5,405 nucleotides of DNA from Deltaproteobacteria bacterium (GTDB taxonomy: Bacteria; Myxococcota_A; Polyangia; Polyangiales; Ga0077539). Positions 1 to 5,405 of this stretch are shown in pieces (the first letter of the stretch is position 1; every line of letters starts with the position of its first letter). The notes under the pieces were generated by a model. It saw only the letters and a program-made list of their open reading frames with translations, was not told where the DNA came from and made no database searches. The stretch covers positions 1 to 5,405 of the forward strand of contig CANMAT010000342.1 of NCBI GenBank assembly GCA_947494865.1, in the 5' to 3' direction. The translations under genes and the position numbers were made by a program.

Positions 1-632
1 GCCGCGTGGGCCCGCGACGCGATCGCGCGTCCGAGGTCGATGCGGGCCCGCGGCGTTCGCCAGCGGGCCACAAACGGCGCGAAGCCCGCGTCGCCGCCCC
101 GTCCCGCAATGAGCGCGTTGAGACCCAGCGCCGCCGCTCCGAGCGCGCCCGAGACCGCGACGACATCACCCGGGCGAGCGCCGCTGCGCGTGAGGACCCC
201 GGCGGGGGCTCGACCGAGCACCGTCGTGGTGAGCGTGAGCGTCGGGGCCGCCGCGAGGTTGCCGCCGATCACGCGGGCGCCTAGACGATCAGCTGCGCGT
301 CGTGCGCCGCGAGCGAGCGCGTCGAAGTCGTCGTCATGCAGTGTGACAGGCAATGTCCACGCAAGGAGCAACCCGCAGCCGACGCCCTGGAGGTCACCGC
401 CCATCGCGGCGACGTCGCTCGCGGCGGCCTCGATGGCGCGGCTCGAGGCGTCCTCGAGTGACAGAAGGTCGCGACGAAAATGGACGCCCTCGACGGCCGC
501 GTCGACCGTCACGACGACAGCGCCCGACGGGAAGAGCACCGCGCAGTCGTCGCCGATGCCGACGTCGGGTGGGGGCGGGGTGCCGAAGAGGGAGGCGAGC
601 CGCGCGATGCGCTGAAACTCGTGGCCGGGCAT
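1..632 (-). CDS. thiL: Thiamine-monophosphate kinase ThiL, N-terminal part (3' end outside window)
   Basis: ThiL phosphorylates thiamine monophosphate with ATP to give thiamine pyrophosphate, the last step of thiamine cofactor synthesis in the cytoplasm. The 210 visible residues begin MPGHEFQRIARL and carry the family's motifs in order: GIGDDCAV (residues 25-32, metal/ATP-binding Asp pair), VDAAVEGVHF (43-52), ASDVAAMGG (71-79), VIGGN (121-125) and LTRSGARPGDVVAVSGALG (147-165). They align well with what I recall of E. coli ThiL. Complete proteins are about 310-330 residues, so roughly the last third, with the C-terminal SDGL-type motif, lies beyond base 1. The ATG at 632-630 is supported by a Shine-Dalgarno GAGAGGTG at 645-638, and the protein starts where the family does. 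It is divergent from the syd-like gene. One oddity: position 125 is Asn where E. coli has Asp (GGD). Confidence 0.93.
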   Translation of the reverse strand, partial: MPGHEFQRIARLASLFGTPPPPDVGIGDDCAVLFPSGAVVVTVDAAVEGVHFRRDLLSLEDASSRAIEAAASDVAAMGGDLQGVGCGLLLAWTLPVTLHDDDFDALARGARRAADRLGARVIGGNLAAAPTLTLTTTVLGRAPAGVLTRSGARPGDVVAVSGALGAAALGLNALIAGRGGDAGFAPFVARWRTPRARIDLGRAIASRAHA

Positions 633-678
633 TCGAACACCTCTCGCGATGCGCCCACGGTAGACTCGCGCGACGCGC
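633..678. promoter_or_regulatory. Compact divergent intergenic region between thiL and the syd-like gene
   Basis: Only 46 bp separate the two divergent start codons, so promoters for both genes must lie here or inside the opposite coding sequence. On the plus strand TAGACT at 661-666 fits the TANNNT form of a -10 element about 13 bp before the syd-like ATG, but there is no matching -35 element. There is no Shine-Dalgarno for the plus-strand gene. The promoter call is an inference from geometry and one weak motif. Confidence 0.35.
638..645 (-). promoter_or_regulatory. Ribosome binding site of thiL
   Basis: Read on the minus strand this is GAGAGGTG, complementary to the 16S rRNA 3' end, five bases before the ATG at 632. 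It fixes the thiL start and leaves very little room for regulatory DNA in the 46-bp gap shared with the divergent syd-like gene. Confidence 0.6.
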
Positions 679-1224
679 ATGACGACGTCGATCCGCGAGG
701 CGCAGTCGCGCTTCTACCACCGCTATCTCGCCGCCGCGCGCGCGATCACAGGCGGGCTCCCCGTCGCCGAGGTCGACCCCGAGGCCGCATCGCCCTGCAT
801 GGTCGGCGACGCTGACGAGCGCGGAATGGCGGCCTGGCAGCCCGTGCTTCGAAGCGCTGAGGGTGACGTGTCGGCGCTCCAGCGTGCCCTCGGTGCGGCG
901 CTCCATCCCGACACGCGGGCGTGGCTCGCGCGGTGGTACTCGCTGCCCATCGAGGCGACGTGGGGAGAGGAGACGGTTGTGCTCCTCGGCGCGGCCAACG
1001 ACGTCGAGCTCGCGCGCTTCATTGAGGCTGCCGCTCGCTTCGCGACCGAGCAGCGCCGCGTCGGCGCCGCGGAGGTTCCCGTCGGCGTGTTGCACGACGG
1101 ACGCCGCGTGACGGTCGAGAACCGGAGCGGCGCGGTGCACCTCGAGGAGCCCGACGGCGGCCTCGCGCTGATCGCCCCGAACCTGGAAGCCTTTCTCGAC
1201 GCGCTGGTGCCGCTCCCGCTCTGA
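679..1224 (+). CDS. syd: Syd family (SecY-interacting, SUKH superfamily) protein
   Basis: This 181-residue protein has the same length as E. coli Syd and shares its pattern from end to end: an N-terminal FYHRYLAA helix (residues 12-19), SPC (38-40), WQP (53-55), a VSALQRAL helix (64-71), LLG (102-104), VENRSGAVHLE (146-156, E. coli: VCNLSGEVCKE) and APNLEAFLDALVPL (166-179, E. coli: ASNLAEFLNQLKPL). In E. coli, Syd is a membrane-peripheral protein that binds SecY and is thought to check or help disassemble faulty translocons. It belongs to the SUKH superfamily, many members of which are immunity proteins against nucleic-acid-targeting toxins. No secY or toxin gene is visible here, so its role is open. 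The start is forced: an in-frame TAG lies at 661 and this ATG is the only start codon after it. No Shine-Dalgarno is visible. It is acidic and has no signal peptide or membrane segment. Its stop lies 14 bp from that of the convergent next gene. Confidence 0.85.
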   Translation: MTTSIREAQSRFYHRYLAAARAITGGLPVAEVDPEAASPCMVGDADERGMAAWQPVLRSAEGDVSALQRALGAALHPDTRAWLARWYSLPIEATWGEETVVLLGAANDVELARFIEAAARFATEQRRVGAAEVPVGVLHDGRRVTVENRSGAVHLEEPDGGLALIAPNLEAFLDALVPLPL

Positions 1225-1238
1225 GCCGCGCGAGGACC

Positions 1239-1655
1239 TCACCCGCCGCGGATGCGCCGCCAGGGGATGAGCGCCATCACCAGCGCCTCGCCGAAGATCA
1301 CCCACGGTGACGTGAGCGAACGAAAGCCCGTCGCCTGCGCGAGAAAGACCGTCATGATGAGTGCGGCCGCGAAGGCTCCCATCGGGAGCATGAGGTTGAT
1401 CGGCGGCCGCTCGGGGCGTTTTAGCGGCGTGAGCGAACTCATCGCGACGCCCAGCACGAGGTCGAGCCCCTGCTTCGCGCGCGGGCCTCGGGCGCTGTGC
1501 GCGAGCTCGGCGCGGTAGCGCCTCGCCGCGTCGGGGAGCCGCTCGAGCGTGGCGGCCAGGCCCACGAACGCGCGATGCCGCTCGTCGTGCTCCCACTCGG
1601 AGAGGAGCGCCTGCCAGGCGGATTCTAGCGGGTCTGGCTCTGGGGAGGGCATCAC
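1239..1655 (-). CDS. Hypothetical small protein with two predicted membrane helices
   Basis: I do not recognise a family. The 138-residue protein has a charged N-terminal half (residues 10-62) that looks helical, with spaced Trp, His and Phe residues (AWQALLSEWEHDERHRAF at 13-30) and then LPDAARRYRAEL (40-51). Two hydrophobic segments follow, at about 86-108 and 114-131, ending in a basic PWRRIRGG tail. This predicts an inner-membrane hairpin with the N-terminal domain and the Arg-rich tail in the cytoplasm. Similar N-terminal patterns occur, from memory, in uncharacterised myxobacterial proteins. The start is uncertain by one codon: GTG at 1655 is followed directly by ATG at 1652, and neither has a clear Shine-Dalgarno. 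The gene is convergent with syd and divergent from the methyltransferase-like gene. Coding is supported by sensible hydrophobic patterning and the tight fit between neighbours. Confidence 0.75.
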   Translation of the reverse strand: MMPSPEPDPLESAWQALLSEWEHDERHRAFVGLAATLERLPDAARRYRAELAHSARGPRAKQGLDLVLGVAMSSLTPLKRPERPPINLMLPMGAFAAALIMTVFLAQATGFRSLTSPWVIFGEALVMALIPWRRIRGG

Positions 1656-1715
1656 GTTGGGGCCGGAGTGTGCGCACGCCCGTGGCTGCGATCAACGGCC
1701 TCCTCGCTGGATCGC

Positions 1716-1739
1716 GCGAACGAAATCTTCTGTGTTCGC
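1716..1739. promoter_or_regulatory. Inverted repeat in divergent intergenic region, possible operator
   Basis: GCGAAC at 1716-1721 and GTTCGC at 1734-1739 form a perfect 6-bp inverted repeat with a 12-bp AT-richer centre. It lies in the 168-bp non-coding region (1656-1823) between the divergent membrane-protein and methyltransferase-like genes, about 85 bp from the plus-strand ATG and 61 bp from the minus-strand start. A further GTTCGC occurs at 1778-1783. Its position fits a regulator site controlling one or both genes, but 6-bp arms arise by chance in GC-rich DNA. I see nothing else of note in this intergenic region beyond the ribosome binding site at 1808. Confidence 0.25.
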
Positions 1740-1807
1740 ATCGGAGACCGCTCGCACGCGGAGGGTGGTGCCAGGGCGTTCGCTCGGGCATCATCCGCGC
1801 CCCCAAC

Positions 1808-1813
1808 GAGGAG
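1808..1813 (+). promoter_or_regulatory. Ribosome binding site of the DUF268-like gene
   Basis: GAGGAG lies ten bases before the ATG at 1824. It decides between this start and an upstream in-frame GTG at 1668, which would add 52 residues of low-complexity sequence unlike the family. Confidence 0.6.
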
Positions 1814-1823
1814 CATCACGGTC

Positions 1824-2597
1824 ATGGCTGGCAGGTTCGTTCGGTACGTCTACAGAGTCGGCGGACAGTTCTTCAACCCCCTCCGCTGGCCTGGGGTGCC
1901 GCGCGAGATCGCGCAGTATTTCGCGGACTATCGCGAGTTTCGCCGCCAGTGGCGCGACGCGGGCGCGCAGGGGCGCGTCGAGTTTGAACCCATCTTCTTC
2001 AACCGCGCGCTCAACAGTCCCTTCGACTCGCACTACACCTATCAGGCCGCGTGGGCGACGCGCCTCATCGCCGGGCGCGCGCCCGGGAGCCACGTCGACG
2101 TGTCGTCGTCGGTGCCTTTCATCGCGCAGCTCGTGGGCGTCGTGCCGGTCACCATGTTCGAGTTTCGCAAGCCCGACATCGAGCTCCCCAACCTCACGCT
2201 GCGCGAGGCCACGGTGGTCGACCTCCCGCTCGCCGATCAGAGCATCGACTCGCTGAGCTGCATGCACGTGATCGAGCACGTGGGCCTCGGCCGCTACGGC
2301 GATCCGCTCGACCCCGCAGGCATGGACCGCGCGCTCCGCGAGCTCTGCCGCGTTGTGGCGCCGGGCGGCCTGCTGTACCTCTCGGTGCCCGTCGGGCGCG
2401 AGCGCGTCGCCTTCAACGCGCATCGCATCAGCGACGCCGAGGGCGTAGTGCGCAAGGTCGCGGACCACGGCCTCACGCTGTGCACCTTCGCGTACGTCGA
2501 CGACGGCGGTCGCTTTCACGACCCGGCGCGACCCGAAGAGGCTCGGGGGCTCGACTACGGCTGCGGCTGCTTTCTCTTCGAACGCCCTGCGCAGTAG
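1824..2597 (+). CDS. DUF268-type SAM-dependent methyltransferase-like protein
   Basis: A 257-residue protein with the layout of DUF268 proteins, a branch of the class I SAM methyltransferase fold often found near polysaccharide genes. An N-terminal segment with aromatic and basic residues (1-45) is followed by HVDVSSSVPFI (90-100, the position of SAM motif I), VVDLPLADQSIDSLSCMHVIEHVGLGRYGDPLDP (131-164; the HVIEHVGLGRYGDPLDP block is the family signature), LRELCRVVAPGGLLYLSVPVGR (171-192, the post-motif strand and PGG turn) and FNAHRI (197-202). The C-terminus DYGCGCFLFER is a final strand. Residues 131-142 suggest the Asp-rich adenine-binding region. Motif I has Ser where most methyltransferases have Gly, so catalysis is not certain. 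The substrate is unknown and no glycosyltransferase neighbours are visible. The protein is probably cytoplasmic, with no signal peptide. The start is chosen from the GAGGAG site at 1808. It is convergent with the AgmX-like gene, 10 bp apart. Confidence 0.82.
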   Translation: MAGRFVRYVYRVGGQFFNPLRWPGVPREIAQYFADYREFRRQWRDAGAQGRVEFEPIFFNRALNSPFDSHYTYQAAWATRLIAGRAPGSHVDVSSSVPFIAQLVGVVPVTMFEFRKPDIELPNLTLREATVVDLPLADQSIDSLSCMHVIEHVGLGRYGDPLDPAGMDRALRELCRVVAPGGLLYLSVPVGRERVAFNAHRISDAEGVVRKVADHGLTLCTFAYVDDGGRFHDPARPEEARGLDYGCGCFLFERPAQ

Positions 2598-2607
2598 GCG
2601 CGTGCTG

Positions 2608-3228
2608 TCAGTGCGTGGCGCGGGGGCGCGCTGCGCGCGGGCGGGTGCGGGGAGGGGGCGGCGGCGGGGTGAAGTTGATGCCGTAGGAGAACGGCAGCGT
2701 GCCGGCCTCGGGGCGGGGAAAGTGCGTCGACTGGAGCTCCCCGCGGATGCACGTCGCCACCTCGGGGGCCGCGGGCAGGCCCGACACTTCGACGTTGGTG
2801 AGAGACCCGTCGCGTGTGATGACGAAGCGCATGTTGACGCGACCGGCGAGCGTGGGGCGCGCGCTGCGCGCGCGGTCGTAGCAGGGACGAAACCGCGGCT
2901 CGTACGCGCGCGCGATGCGGGCGACGTCGGCCGGGCCGATGGGGCGGGTCATGTCGATCTCGCCGGGGGCGGGGCCCGCCGAGCCGCGCAGCTCGCTGTC
3001 GGGCCTGCGCTCGGCCACGGCGCCCGTCGAGCCGACGTCGCCGTTGGCGGGGCGCGCTACGGGCCGCGGCGCCTGCTCGGCGGGGAACTCGCCCACGTTC
3101 GAGACGCGGTCGGTGCGGCGTTGGATCGTCGTGCCCTCGCGCACGGGTGACTGCGTTGGCTGCGCGAGCGCCGCGTGCGAGGAGAGCGCGATGCAGAGCG
3201 TGATCGGTGCGGTGATGCGGGGCTTCAT
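2608..3228 (-). CDS. Secreted protein with AgmX/PglI-like C-terminal domain
   Basis: The 206-residue protein begins with a Sec signal peptide (MKPRITAPITLCIALSSHAALA, residues 1-22, likely cleaved before Gln23; no lipobox Cys). A long low-complexity linker rich in Arg, Pro and Gly follows (23-95). Residues 97-186 match the AgmX/PglI C-terminal domain common in myxobacteria: a helix with YEPRFRPCYDRA (109-120), the strand GRVNMRFVITRDGSLTNVEV (129-148), a Cys-bearing helix PEVATCIRGEL (155-165) and FPRPEAGTLPFSYGINF (170-186). Cys116 and Cys160 may pair in the periplasm. The fold resembles a TonB C-terminal domain, but the function of most such proteins is unknown. After the domain come six prolines (188-193) and an Arg/Pro tail. 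The ATG at 3228 has AGGAG at 3245-3241, 12 bases upstream. The OPT transporter gene lies 65 bp upstream on the same strand, so co-transcription is possible. Confidence 0.83.
   Translation of the reverse strand: MKPRITAPITLCIALSSHAALAQPTQSPVREGTTIQRRTDRVSNVGEFPAEQAPRPVARPANGDVGSTGAVAERRPDSELRGSAGPAPGEIDMTRPIGPADVARIARAYEPRFRPCYDRARSARPTLAGRVNMRFVITRDGSLTNVEVSGLPAAPEVATCIRGELQSTHFPRPEAGTLPFSYGINFTPPPPPPRTRPRAARPRATH
2639..2669 (+). other. Cluster of five G-runs, G-quadruplex-forming motif
   Basis: Runs of three or more G occur at 2639-2641, 2643-2645, 2649-2652, 2654-2658 and 2666-2669, with loops of 1 to 7 bases, which satisfies the usual G3+N1-7 quadruplex pattern on the plus strand. The cluster lies 42 bp past the methyltransferase-like stop and overlaps the poly-proline codons of the convergent AgmX-like gene, so it could be a by-product of CCC/CCG codons. 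Confidence 0.45.
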
Positions 3229-3293
3229 CGACGTTGGGTGCTCCTGCGAGACCGCGAGGATAGCCCCATTTGGTCAGCGCCCCTACGCGTACG

Positions 3294-5231
3294 TCACTGG
3301 AGAATACCCGACGCTGCCATCAGCGCGACGGCCACGCCGAGGAGGCTCTCGCCGGCGATGAGGCCCGACGCGACGGGGATGACGTAGGTGTCGGCGGCGG
3401 AGGGCTTCGCCTTCGCGTAGGCCCACGCGATGAGCGCGCCGAGGAACATCGAGATGCTGTTGAACGCGGGGATCACCATGGCGAGGCCCAGGCCCATCGC
3501 CGACGGGAGATACTGCTTGTGCTTCGGGAACGCGCGCTCGAGGAGGGGCAGGGCGAGGCCGATGACGAGGCCCGCGAGGATGCCCCAGCGGGCCGTGTAG
3601 TGCAGCGAGTGGACGCCGTTGGCGAGGAGCTGCGCGACGCCCTTCCACACCTGGGCGGAGGGGGCGGGGAAGCGGTCGCTGCCGAGCACCGAGGCGTCGG
3701 GCACGAGCTTGTAGAACGCAGGCACCACGACCGCGGTGCCGACCACCGTGCCCGAGAGCTGCGCGAGGAACTGCTTCCGGGGGTTGGCGCCGAGCAGGTA
3801 GCCCGACTTGAGGTCGGTGAGCAGATCGGCCGCGCTGCCCGCGGCGCCCGCGGTGATGCTCGCCGTCATGAGGTTTGCCGTAACGTTCGAGGGCGCGAGC
3901 ACGCCGTAGGTGAGCTGGGTGATCTTGCCCATGGCGCCGACGGGTGTGGTGTCGGTCTCGCCCGTCGCGCGGCACGCGACGATCGAGAGCACGAACGACA
4001 GGGCCACCGCGATCACCCCGAGCAGGGGGTTGATGCCGAACGCGAACCAGCCCGTGATGACGAGCCCGACGGTCGCGAAGAGCATGCCTCCCACGAACCA
4101 CGACGGCGGCACCTCGATGCGGGCCAGCGGGTCGATGTCGTCTTGCACCTCGCCCTCGCGGAAGACGCCCGAGCCCGCTTTCGATCCGCGCTTCGCGCGG
4201 GGCTTGAACACGTCGCCGAGGCCCGAGAACGCGCGCAGCACCGTGCGCCACTGGAGGCCGAAGGAGAGCAGGCCCGAGCTCACCATGATGGCCGCGCCGG
4301 GCCAGAGGCTCCATTGCACGATGGTGCGAAACTTCACGTCGCCGGTGATGCCCCCGAGCTCGCGGATCCACGGCGCGAGGACCGCGTAGTTGACGAGCGA
4401 CGCGATGACCATCGTGATCGTGGTGCGGAGCCCCATGAGCGCGCCCGCGGCCACGAGGATGAGGGAGCCTTCGAACGAGACCGTCCACCGGGCCGCGGGC
4501 AGGCCCGCGATGGTGAGCCCGGGGACCGCGATGTTCGACGGGATGACGCTGAAGCGCGTGAGCGTCGCGAGGATGCCGTTGGCGGCCACCGCGTGCGCGT
4601 CGCGGAGCCACGTGACGAGCGCGCCGATGCTCATCGACACGAAGAGCGCGCGGCCCTTCTTCTTGCCCTCGTCGCCCTCGCTGTAGAGCGAGCGCAGCGT
4701 CTCGGCCGCGGCCGTGCCCGACGGAAACTTCAGCTGCTCGATGTTGATCATCTGGCGCTTCATCGGGATCGCCATGACCGTGCCGAGCACCGCGAGGAAG
4801 AACGTCCACGCGACGAGCGCGGGCCACGGGATGTGGTGCCCCGAAACGATGAGCATGGCGGCGATGGCGCTCACCATCGTGCCGCCCGTCGACGATCCCG
4901 CCGACGAGGCCGTCGAGGCCATCGCGTTGTTCTCGAGGATCGTGAGGTTGCGCCCGAACACCGCCGGTGCGAGCTTCGAAAGCCCTGAATACAAGGCGTA
5001 CGAGAGGATGCACGCCGTGATCGCGACGCCGAGGCCCCACCCCGTCTTGAGCCCCACGTAGAGGTTCGACAGGGCCATGAAGCTCCCCAGGAGGCTCCCC
5101 ATGAGGAACGACCGCAGCGTGAACTGCGGGACGTTGTCGCCCTGGTAGACGGTCTTGTACCAGTTGAGCTCCACGTCGGTCGCGACGGGCGCAGGGGTGG
5201 GCGTGGCGGTCGGCGCGGCTTCGGTGGTCAT
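3294..5231 (-). CDS. OPT family oligopeptide transporter
   Basis: A 645-residue polytopic inner-membrane protein with about fifteen hydrophobic segments, normal for the OPT/YSL family, whose members import oligopeptides, glutathione or metal-chelator complexes by proton coupling. Family blocks in order: NLYVGLKTGWGLGVA (56-70), ENNAMASTASSAGSSTGG (100-117), LKFPSGTAAAETLRSLY (167-183), a charged loop (about 338-375, with FKPRAKRGSK), CRATGETDTTPVGAMGKITQLTYG (420-443), SAADLLTDLKSGYLLGANPRKQF (466-488) and VIPVASGLIAGESLLGVAVAL (617-637). The first 20 residues are a Thr/Ala/Pro-rich leader without charge. The ATG at 5231 has no clear Shine-Dalgarno; the next Met is at residue 44, inside the first helix, so 5231 is the best choice. 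Substrate cannot be told from sequence. The CobW-like gene 66 bp upstream on the same strand hints at metal handling, as an inference only. Confidence 0.95.
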   Translation of the reverse strand: MTTEAAPTATPTPAPVATDVELNWYKTVYQGDNVPQFTLRSFLMGSLLGSFMALSNLYVGLKTGWGLGVAITACILSYALYSGLSKLAPAVFGRNLTILENNAMASTASSAGSSTGGTMVSAIAAMLIVSGHHIPWPALVAWTFFLAVLGTVMAIPMKRQMINIEQLKFPSGTAAAETLRSLYSEGDEGKKKGRALFVSMSIGALVTWLRDAHAVAANGILATLTRFSVIPSNIAVPGLTIAGLPAARWTVSFEGSLILVAAGALMGLRTTITMVIASLVNYAVLAPWIRELGGITGDVKFRTIVQWSLWPGAAIMVSSGLLSFGLQWRTVLRAFSGLGDVFKPRAKRGSKAGSGVFREGEVQDDIDPLARIEVPPSWFVGGMLFATVGLVITGWFAFGINPLLGVIAVALSFVLSIVACRATGETDTTPVGAMGKITQLTYGVLAPSNVTANLMTASITAGAAGSAADLLTDLKSGYLLGANPRKQFLAQLSGTVVGTAVVVPAFYKLVPDASVLGSDRFPAPSAQVWKGVAQLLANGVHSLHYTARWGILAGLVIGLALPLLERAFPKHKQYLPSAMGLGLAMVIPAFNSISMFLGALIAWAYAKAKPSAADTYVIPVASGLIAGESLLGVAVALMAASGILQ

Positions 5232-5297
5232 CGCGTCGCGATCGTATCTGCGCGTGCGCGCGCCGTGCGACAGGAAACGTCCACCCTCTCGGCGCTT

Positions 5298-5405
5298 CTA
5301 GTGGGTTGTGATCGTCGCGCAGGCGGCGAAGCCCGCGCGCAGGCCGTCGGCGTCGAGGCCGTAGCCGATGAGCACCATGCGGCTGCGCGGCGGAGCGTCG
5401 CCCCA
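5298..5405 (-). CDS. C-terminal end of a CobW/COG0523-type GTPase (5' part outside window)
   Basis: Only the last 35 residues are in the window. They read WGDAPPRSRMVLIGYGLDADGLRAGFAACATITTH before a TAG at 5300-5298. This matches the end of the CobW C-terminal domain, which typically has GDRRQELVFIG, then a GLD-type turn, a helix, and an Ala-Cys near the end. COG0523 GTPases insert or traffic metals (zinc, cobalt and others) in the cytoplasm. The nucleotide-binding domain and metal-binding CxCC motif would lie to the right of the window, so the subgroup cannot be assigned. It runs in the same direction as the OPT gene, 66 bp before its start; that gap shows no clear terminator or promoter. 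Confidence 0.7.
   Translation of the reverse strand, partial: WGDAPPRSRMVLIGYGLDADGLRAGFAACATITTH

Noticed and set aside
1670..1677. 8-bp palindrome GTGCGCAC near the start of the membrane-protein gene
   Set aside because: Short alternating GC-rich palindromes like this are expected by chance in this base composition.
394..1806. 470-codon open frame on the minus strand spanning thiL, syd and the membrane-protein gene
   Set aside because: Its translation is Arg/His/Ala-rich low-complexity sequence and it overlaps three recognisable genes. It is a by-product of high GC.
1668..1823. N-terminal extension of the DUF268-like protein from the GTG at 1668
   Set aside because: The added residues do not resemble the family, and the ATG at 1824 has a GAGGAG ribosome binding site at 1808.
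1791..2519. 242-codon minus-strand open frame opposite the DUF268-like gene
   Set aside because: No recognisable motif, and it mirrors the strongly supported plus-strand gene. It is a GC-driven shadow.
2618..2631. GCGCG-loop-CGCGC hairpin near the convergent gene ends, considered as a terminator
   Set aside because: Only a 5-bp stem, inside coding sequence, and with no T-tract on either side. It does not qualify as an intrinsic terminator.
3270..4988. 572-codon plus-strand and 585-codon minus-strand (3283-5040) open frames over the OPT gene
   Set aside because: Both give Arg/His/Asp/Glu-rich sequence with no hydrophobic pattern or motif. The OPT frame has full family motifs throughout.
5232..5297. 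Possible promoter with TGGACG and TACGAT elements ahead of the OPT gene
   Set aside because: The two hexamers are about 31 bp apart, far from the 16-18 bp needed, and neither is close to consensus.

Overview
The window is a very GC-rich, densely coding piece of bacterial chromosome. It holds five complete genes and two that run off the ends. The base composition and one protein carrying the AgmX/PglI-type C-terminal domain, a hallmark of myxobacteria, suggest Myxococcota (perhaps the Polyangia side). That placement is an inference. I see no mobile element, CRISPR array, tRNA or rRNA, and the content looks like ordinary core chromosome.

Layout from left to right: (1) the N-terminal two thirds of thiamine-monophosphate kinase (thiL) on the minus strand, leaving the window at base 1; (2) after 46 bp, a divergent plus-strand gene for a Syd-family (SecY-interacting, SUKH superfamily) protein of 181 residues; (3) converging on it, a minus-strand gene for a 138-residue protein with two predicted membrane segments and no recognised family; (4) a 168-bp divergent intergenic region with a perfect 6-bp inverted repeat; (5) a plus-strand DUF268-type methyltransferase-like gene; (6) converging on it with a 10-bp gap, a minus-strand gene for a secreted protein with an AgmX/PglI-like domain, a poly-proline run and an Arg/Pro tail, whose end carries a G-quadruplex-type G-run cluster on the plus strand; (7) 65 bp upstream of that and on the same strand, a complete OPT-family transporter; (8) 66 bp further upstream, also minus strand, the last 35 codons of what looks like a CobW-type GTPase/metallochaperone.

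The three right-hand genes (CobW-like, OPT, AgmX-like) share one direction with short gaps and could form one transcription unit, with a possible link to metal or peptide uptake and envelope function. The remaining genes are single units in alternating orientation and show no common pathway. I found no convincing new multi-gene system. The points most worth a second look are the Syd/SUKH protein outside its classical enterobacterial setting, unusual residues at conserved motifs in ThiL (GGN) and in the DUF268 protein (HVDVSSS), and the CobW-OPT pairing.
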